Assembly: GCA_009665115.1 (NCBI GenBank)
Contig: WJXE01000065.1
Span: 1 to 10,161, forward strand
Reading direction: 5' to 3'
Source of the DNA: Nitrosopumilales archaeon
GTDB lineage: Archaea; Thermoproteota; Nitrososphaeria; Nitrososphaerales; Nitrososphaeraceae
Length of the DNA: 10,161 bases
This document shows positions 6,295-10,161 of this stretch, piece after piece. How positions within the stretch are numbered: the first letter of the stretch is position 1; each line of letters starts with the position of its first letter. The position numbers and the translations under genes were made by a program. The notes under the pieces were generated by a model, which was not told the DNA's origin, ran no database searches, and saw nothing but the letters and a program-made list of their open reading frames with translations.

Positions 6295-6900
6295 CTATCG
6301 GGAAGCCATAGCGATGCGCTCTTGTTCATTCTTCTTCTTTATTGCATGACTTGACATATCATTGGTTGCCGCCGAAACTATTTCTTTGGCTAGAGCTTCA
6401 TCAATTGTTTGAGGATTGGAGTGGCTCGATTCTCGTACACCCTCAGCTATGAATCTAAGGGCAAGATCAACTCTACGTAGCGGCGCGACATCTACTGATA
6501 CATGATACACTACTCCCCCGTACACTATGCGAGTAGTGTCCTCATTTGGCGATGCGTTTTCGATGGCGCTTACTAGCAATTCCACCGGATTTTTTCCTGT
6601 CTGTAAATGAATTATATCTAGGGCAGTTCTGATTACAGTTAACATCTTTGCTTTTTTGCCACCCATCCTGCCTGTATTTTTTGCATATCTTTTTCCGAAA
6701 TGCATCATCTTGTTAGCCAATCTTTCTACAATGTTTACATCTGCTTTCTTGAACCTCTGGCGCACATGTCTCCCTGACGTACTCGGAATAACAGCCGGTT
6801 TTAAAGATATTACTTTTTGAAGGCCTAAATCCTTTATTTGGATTTTGTCAGTAACCCATCTGTTGAATAACAATATATTGACATGTTCTTTACCACTCAT
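6295..6900 (-). CDS. rps7: 30S ribosomal protein uS7
   Basis: This 201-residue protein is the archaeal form of S7, which nucleates assembly of the 3' (head) domain of 16S rRNA and lies at the E-site/decoding region. Family features include FNRWVTDKIQIKDLGLQKVI (12-31), VNIVERLANKMM (55-66), TGKNPVELLVSAIENASP (101-118), the beta-hairpin GGVVYHVSVDVAPLRRVDLA (128-147) and the C-terminal helix ending in KKKNEQERIAMASR. The ATG is 5 nt after the rps12 stop, with GAGGAGAT (6908-6915) as Shine-Dalgarno overlapping the end of rps12, so the two are translationally coupled. It is the last identified gene of the rpoA operon. No convincing poly-T terminator is seen in the 128 bases downstream. Confidence 0.97.
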   Translation of the reverse strand: MSGKEHVNILLFNRWVTDKIQIKDLGLQKVISLKPAVIPSTSGRHVRQRFKKADVNIVERLANKMMHFGKRYAKNTGRMGGKKAKMLTVIRTALDIIHLQTGKNPVELLVSAIENASPNEDTTRIVYGGVVYHVSVDVAPLRRVDLALRFIAEGVRESSHSNPQTIDEALAKEIVSAATNDMSSHAIKKKNEQERIAMASR

Positions 6901-6905
6901 TTCTG

Positions 6906-7343
6906 CTATCTCCTCGGTTTCTCTTTCTTACCTCGAACGAGCTCGTTTAAGGAAACACCGTTTACCTTAAAAACTTGCCATCTGACGCCAGGTATATCTC
7001 CCATTGCTCCTCCCATTGACCCACCAATGCCTTCTAGTATGACCTCATCATGTTCGTCAACAAAATTTAGTGCACCATCCCTTGGAAGAAAAGCAGTGAT
7101 TGATTTCCCGTTTTTGATTAGCTGGACTCTCACACACTTTCTGACAGCGGAGTTAGGCTGTTTTGATTCTATACCGACCTTTTCCAACACAATCGCCCTC
7201 GCCTGTGGCGCACCCTCCAAAGGATTGGCCTTCTTATCCAACATTAGCATTCTTCTCTTGTAGTACTTGTCGGACCATTTGCCCCGGTTCCTTTTCGTTC
7301 GTAAAACTCGCCCTGCAAATAAGCCTAATGGAGATCTACCCAT
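6906..7343 (-). CDS. rps12: 30S ribosomal protein uS12
   Basis: This 145-residue archaeal S12 contributes to decoding in the small-subunit A site. The hallmark KQPNSAVRKCVRVQLIKNGK (61-80) is intact, as are GAPQARAIVLEKVG (44-57), the LPRDGALNFVDEHDEV loop (86-101) and GDIPGVRWQVFKVNGVSL (114-131); the protein ends in basic GKKEKPRR. The length is normal for the archaeal/eukaryotic S23-like form. The ATG directly abuts the nusA stop (TGA-ATG) and is preceded by AGGTGA (7352-7357) 8 nt upstream, inside the nusA coding sequence; this supports the start. The order nusA-rps12-rps7 behind rpoA and rpl30e is typically archaeal. Confidence 0.97.
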   Translation of the reverse strand: MGRSPLGLFAGRVLRTKRNRGKWSDKYYKRRMLMLDKKANPLEGAPQARAIVLEKVGIESKQPNSAVRKCVRVQLIKNGKSITAFLPRDGALNFVDEHDEVILEGIGGSMGGAMGDIPGVRWQVFKVNGVSLNELVRGKKEKPRR

Positions 7344-7823
7344 TCAAAAATTCACCTGACTCGTACTTTCTGAGCTCTGTTCAGGGCTCACGATCAGAAC
7401 ATTAGATATTTGGAAGTAACGTTTTGCCAGTAGCCTTGCTTTCTCTGCATTCCTGCCCTCGCGACCTACAACAACCCCTTTTCTCTTTGGGTCGACAAAG
7501 ACAACAGCCTGTTTTGATCCATCGGATCGTTCATTAATCTTAATGTCATTAACCATTTCAGAGTTCAAAATATTACGAATAAATTCAGACGCGTTATCAG
7601 AATATTCCACTAGCTCAACTTTTTTTGCAATGACATTCTGTAACTGCTTAATTGTTGCTCCCCCTTTACCAATTGCTAGTCCCATGTGACCTTTGTTAAC
7701 GATAAAAATAACACGCTCCATTTTGTCGTCAACAATGCAATCTCTAGCACTTGCACTTGTAATACTCTGGAACAAAGAAATCAAACGAAGTTCGTCAGGA
7801 GTCAGTTTGATCTTTTCAGTCAT
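7344..7823 (-). CDS. nusA: Archaeal NusA-like transcription factor with two KH domains
   Basis: The archaeal NusA homologue lacks the N-terminal polymerase-binding and S1 domains of bacterial NusA and consists mainly of two KH RNA-binding domains. In this 159-residue protein, KH1 has VNKGHMGLAIGKGGATIKQL (43-62) with the GKGG loop, and KH2 has VVFVDPKRKGVVVGREGRNA (107-126) with the GREG loop, followed by a helix AEKARLLAKRYF. The tail after about residue 147 is Ser/Gln-rich. The role is thought to be RNA binding in transcription elongation or termination, by homology. The ATG follows AGAGGT (7832-7837) at a spacing of 8 nt. A gap of about 300 nt separates it from rpl30e, unusually wide for this operon; it holds the cryptic frame described separately. 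Confidence 0.94.
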   Translation of the reverse strand: MTEKIKLTPDELRLISLFQSITSASARDCIVDDKMERVIFIVNKGHMGLAIGKGGATIKQLQNVIAKKVELVEYSDNASEFIRNILNSEMVNDIKINERSDGSKQAVVFVDPKRKGVVVGREGRNAEKARLLAKRYFQISNVLIVSPEQSSESTSQVNF

Positions 7824-7850
7824 TTCATAATACCTCTACGATATGTGCAA

Positions 7851-7865
7851 TTTGAAGGGTTCAAA
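7851..7865. repeat. Short inverted repeat TTTGAA-GGG-TTCAAA
   Basis: TTTGAAGGGTTCAAA has perfect 6-bp arms and a 3-base loop, 28 bases upstream of the nusA start codon. It could fold as a small AT-rich hairpin in the mRNA leader or bind a protein. Its 6-bp stem is weak, and it is recorded only because of its position. Confidence 0.25.
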
Positions 7866-7904
7866 CGACAATTCATGCTGATTGCTACAGTCCAATTTAA
7901 GTCT

Positions 7905-8033
7905 TCACGCTGATACCCCTAGCATACCGGCGCAGCAACCTAACATGACGGATTGTCCTTCGAAATCGGAATTTATACAAAGTGATTCGCACTCTTCCCC
8001 TATCTCTGGCAAATAGTTCACACAGCTTTGCAT
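7905..8033 (-). CDS. Cryptic small cysteine-rich ORF between rpl30e and nusA, possibly frameshifted
   Basis: The frame from ATG 8033 encodes 42 residues with five cysteines (4, 15, 19, 33, 34), including IGEECESLCIN and LGCCAGMLG; no family is recognised. The same frame is open upstream as far as the rpl30e stop and continues to look coding there (ADENEKYRTESQIRFLDIMQ), but that part has no ATG, GTG or TTG. An ATG at 8113 lies in another frame; one extra A in the AAAA run at 8105-8108 would join it to give about 69 residues. So this is either a short gene starting at 8033, a longer gene broken by a one-base deletion or read error, or a chance frame. It fills most of the otherwise unexplained gap inside a compact operon. 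The remaining 7824-7904 holds the nusA leader and ribosome-binding site. Confidence 0.4.
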   Translation of the reverse strand: MQSCVNYLPEIGEECESLCINSDFEGQSVMLGCCAGMLGVSA

Positions 8034-8123
8034 TATATCAAGAAACCTGATTTGGGACTCAGTTCTATATTTCTCGTTTTCATCAGCGTGTCTATCCGTT
8101 AAAGTTTTCTCATGGTATGAAGG

Positions 8124-8387
8124 CTATTCGGTCTTAAGCGCAACCACAGCAACTCTGAAAGGTTTGCCGCATAGTTTGCCTAACTGCGTGGAATTACCAT
8201 CAAACTGATAAATCGGAACTCCTGCGGATAGAGCCTGTTGTTCAAGTTCTCGTCTAGTTGTAGTGTCAGCAGACCTTGAAATTACGATAAGTTTTGACCC
8301 TTTTATAGACTGGAGTGCCTGTTTATGGCCACATTTGAATTTGCTACCGGCGACTGCTTCTTTAAGTGCTTTCTCTATCTTCAGCAT
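8124..8387 (-). CDS. rpl30e: 50S ribosomal protein eL30
   Basis: This 87-residue protein is the L30e/L7Ae-fold large-subunit protein found in archaea and eukaryotes. Visible features are the N-terminal helix LKIEKALKEAVAGSK, the CGHKQALQSIKGSKLIVISR core (19-38), the ELEQQALSAGVPIYQF segment (47-62), and the C-terminal GKPFRVAVVAL strand. The length is slightly short but normal for archaea. The ATG lies inside the 3' end of rpoA (26-nt overlap in another frame), with AGGTGA (8397-8402) 9 nt upstream, so translation is coupled to rpoA. Placement directly after the polymerase largest-subunit gene is the standard archaeal order. The frame after its TAG stop stays open for 72 codons, as discussed for the cryptic ORF. 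Confidence 0.96.
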   Translation of the reverse strand: MLKIEKALKEAVAGSKFKCGHKQALQSIKGSKLIVISRSADTTTRRELEQQALSAGVPIYQFDGNSTQLGKLCGKPFRVAVVALKTE

Positions 8388-10161
8388 TTTTTTCTTTCAC
8401 CTGCATATAGAGATCTACCATTCCTGTGCCCACAGGTACAGTAGCACCTACTATAACGTTTTCTGTCACACCTCTTAATGTCTCTACTTGTCCTTCAAGT
8501 GAAGCCCTGGCTATGGTCGGTACTGTGATTTCGAAAGCCGCGCGTGCTAAAACGGAAGTCTTAGTTCCAGCAATGCCGTGTCTACCGATCTGTTGCAAAT
8601 ATCCTTTCGAGGTCATAAGATCTGCTACTAGCATTATATGCCTAATGTCGACTTCCAAACCCTGCTCTTCTAGTGTGTTGGTGATCTCTTTTACCAGAGC
8701 GGTTCGCGCGGCTTCAATTCCGAGTGTCTGCCATATTTCATACACGTTATTGGTCGTGATTCTAGATGTGTCAATCCCTTTGATCGCCACCACCTTTGAA
8801 AGGTTCGATCCAGCAGTCTGAATGACCCATTCCTCCTCTTGTTTTACGATCGTCACCCTTTCAATATCAGGCACTCCTTTTACTCTTGTATTCAGCAGCT
8901 TATTCTTTAAGGCGAGAAGAGTCTGTGCATCGGGCTCGCCAGGGATAGCCAATTTGATTAAAAATTTCTTTTCATTCATAGAGATCTCGTATTTCTTTTT
9001 GGACCCTTTCAGTACCAGATAGACATCTTGTAACTCACAGCCTCGCTCTGCAAGCTTCGTTTCTGATAGGTGGAACGTAAGATCCCCTCCGTAATCAACG
9101 TCGGTCTTTTCAATCAAATCGCTTACCCGCGTATAGATTATTTCCTTAGCTACCTCCAGTGCTTTTTCTCTGCTTATCCGATATTCCTTATCAAGATATA
9201 TATCCATCGTTGGCGTTACGGGCTTTTTCCTAGCGTCGACTAATTCGATCAGTCTTGGCAATCCCAGTGTTACATTTCTTTCCTTAACTCCTGCAAAGTG
9301 GAAGGTCCTTAGAGTCATCTGCGTGCCAGGTTCGCCTATCGACTGTGCCGTGACGACTCCTGCAGCCTCTCCAGGCTCCGCCATCGCCCTGCTAGTCAGA
9401 TCAAGTGTTTTTTTCAGAACCCTATCAATCCCTTCCCTACTCAACCTGTTTTCGGAAAGAATGGTTTGCAAGTCATTCTGTATTTTTGGATTAAGCTCTG
9501 TTGCATATTTTGCGACAACTGTTTTTATTTCCTGCTCTGTTGCCCTTCTGCCATCGTCTTCAACGATCTCGCTTCCAATTAACCTTGAAATATTGACGGC
9601 TTCGCCGTGGTCGCTCTTTGCTGGATCGATCCCATCTTCACCATACAAGTACTGAATAATGTTTCCATGAGGATCTCTCACAGTTTGATCATATTCTATT
9701 TTTAAATGTTCAAGAGCATTTATCAGTCTTCTCTGCATGTACCCTGATTGTTGAGTTCTTACAGCCGTATCGACCAAACCCTCTCTCCCTCCCATTGCGT
9801 GGAAGAAGAATTCCAAGGGGTTTAACCCATCTCGGTAATTTGATTTCACAAATCCTTTTGCATCTGGGTTCGTATCATTAGTTTTAAAATGAGGTAGGGC
9901 TCTGTTACGGTATCCTTTGTAAATCCTCCTTCCCCTAATAGATTGTTGACCTAAAGCCGCCGTCATTTGGCCTATATTAAGAGTTGAACCCCTAGCGCCG
10001 GTGGATGCCATTATAACTCCTGAATTGTCGTCTGGAAATGCTCTGTCGGCTGATTTTCCTGCTCTATCCCTTGCTCTTGACAATTCATTAACAACATAGA
10101 GTTCTAAGGCGTCCTCTGGGGCCAGTCCTCTTGTTAACGGTAGTGAGCCATCCTTGTATTG
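8362..10161 (-). CDS. rpoA: DNA-directed RNA polymerase largest subunit, unsplit A'/A'' (RpoA), C-terminal part
   Basis: The gene enters from the right edge with no start codon in view; 599 codons plus TAG are present. A TTG at 10081-10083 is internal: the frame continues upstream with conserved-looking sequence (SLPLTRGLAPEDALELYVVN). Visible in order (fragment numbering): STGARGSTLNIGQM (53-66), the bridge helix NPLEFFFHAMGGREGLVDTA (114-133) with QQSGYMQRRL, the trigger-loop region AAGVVTAQSIGEPGTQMTLR (266-285) with FHFAG, then jaw/cleft segments and the C-terminal GYLQQIGRHGIAGTKTSVLA. In most euryarchaea and crenarchaea the gene breaks after the YGEDGIDP/KSDHGEAV region; here it reads straight through (about 9570-9630), the fused form typical of thaumarchaea. 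It overlaps rpl30e by 26 nt. Confidence 0.97.
   Translation of the reverse strand, partial: QYKDGSLPLTRGLAPEDALELYVVNELSRARDRAGKSADRAFPDDNSGVIMASTGARGSTLNIGQMTAALGQQSIRGRRIYKGYRNRALPHFKTNDTNPDAKGFVKSNYRDGLNPLEFFFHAMGGREGLVDTAVRTQQSGYMQRRLINALEHLKIEYDQTVRDPHGNIIQYLYGEDGIDPAKSDHGEAVNISRLIGSEIVEDDGRRATEQEIKTVVAKYATELNPKIQNDLQTILSENRLSREGIDRVLKKTLDLTSRAMAEPGEAAGVVTAQSIGEPGTQMTLRTFHFAGVKERNVTLGLPRLIELVDARKKPVTPTMDIYLDKEYRISREKALEVAKEIIYTRVSDLIEKTDVDYGGDLTFHLSETKLAERGCELQDVYLVLKGSKKKYEISMNEKKFLIKLAIPGEPDAQTLLALKNKLLNTRVKGVPDIERVTIVKQEEEWVIQTAGSNLSKVVAIKGIDTSRITTNNVYEIWQTLGIEAARTALVKEITNTLEEQGLEVDIRHIMLVADLMTSKGYLQQIGRHGIAGTKTSVLARAAFEITVPTIARASLEGQVETLRGVTENVIVGATVPVGTGMVDLYMQVKEKNAEDREST

Noticed and set aside
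7851..7880. GGGTTCAAAC as a tRNA T-loop
   Set aside because: The flanks do not form a T stem, and no acceptor, D or anticodon arms can be found nearby.
8030..8078. C/D-box guide RNA: CTGATGA followed by CTGA on the minus strand
   Set aside because: The C box has C at the purine position, the spacing to CTGA is too long, and no C' / D pair follows.
8047..8126. Read-through of the rpl30e TAG stop into the open frame downstream
   Set aside because: The frame is open for 72 codons after TAG, but eL30 ends normally at this point and read-through or pyrrolysine use is not known in this lineage. A separate or frameshifted small gene is simpler.
8426..8821. 131-codon plus-strand ORF
   Set aside because: Fully antisense to conserved rpoA coding sequence and without motifs of its own.
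10081..10083. TTG as the start of a separate RpoA'' gene
   Set aside because: The frame continues upstream to the window edge with conserved-looking RNA polymerase sequence, and the TTG lies well before the bridge helix. It is an internal leucine.

Overview
The window reads as chromosomal DNA of a thaumarchaeon (Nitrososphaeria). The main evidence is on the right. An archaeal RNA polymerase largest-subunit gene runs unbroken through the point where most other archaea split it into A' and A'', and it is followed on the minus strand by rpl30e, an archaeal two-KH nusA, rps12 and rps7. An unsplit rpoA is a known thaumarchaeal trait. The left half carries a three-gene biotin-dependent acyl-CoA carboxylase cluster of the kind thaumarchaea use in the 3-hydroxypropionate/4-hydroxybutyrate carbon-fixation cycle. 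Base composition is fairly AT-rich. Genes inside clusters have Shine-Dalgarno motifs, while first genes have box-A-like elements close to their start codons.

Layout, left to right: the last 93 codons of a group I (IscS/NifS-type) cysteine desulfurase on the plus strand (1-282); a 453-base gap with no recognisable gene; then everything else on the minus strand. In transcription order that strand has rpoA (cut by the right edge), rpl30e, a cryptic small cysteine-rich reading frame, nusA, rps12, rps7, an unrecognised 376-residue protein followed by a clear hairpin/poly-T terminator, a probable broken lipoprotein gene overlapping a 70-residue helical protein, then pccB, accC and accB, ending at a T-rich terminator facing the cysteine desulfurase.

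The rpoA-rps7 block is a transcription/translation operon with tight joints: rpl30e overlaps rpoA by 26 nt, rps12 abuts nusA, and rps7 starts 5 nt after rps12. The pccB-accC-accB block should supply all parts of one enzyme: carboxyltransferase, biotin carboxylase and biotin carrier. Its likely promoter is a TTTATATA box just before pccB, with a perfect 6-1-6 dyad farther upstream as a possible operator.

The most striking oddity is in accC. Its frame is intact, but nine residues that should follow the catalytic E-x-N-x-R-x-QV motif are missing (EHPVTEMVT in typical homologues), including the glutamate regarded as the general base. Two small regions also look coding only if single-base indels are allowed. 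Either this genome carries real lesions or the assembly has indel errors. I found no CRISPR array, transposon, integrase, rRNA or tRNA, and no clearly new multi-gene system.
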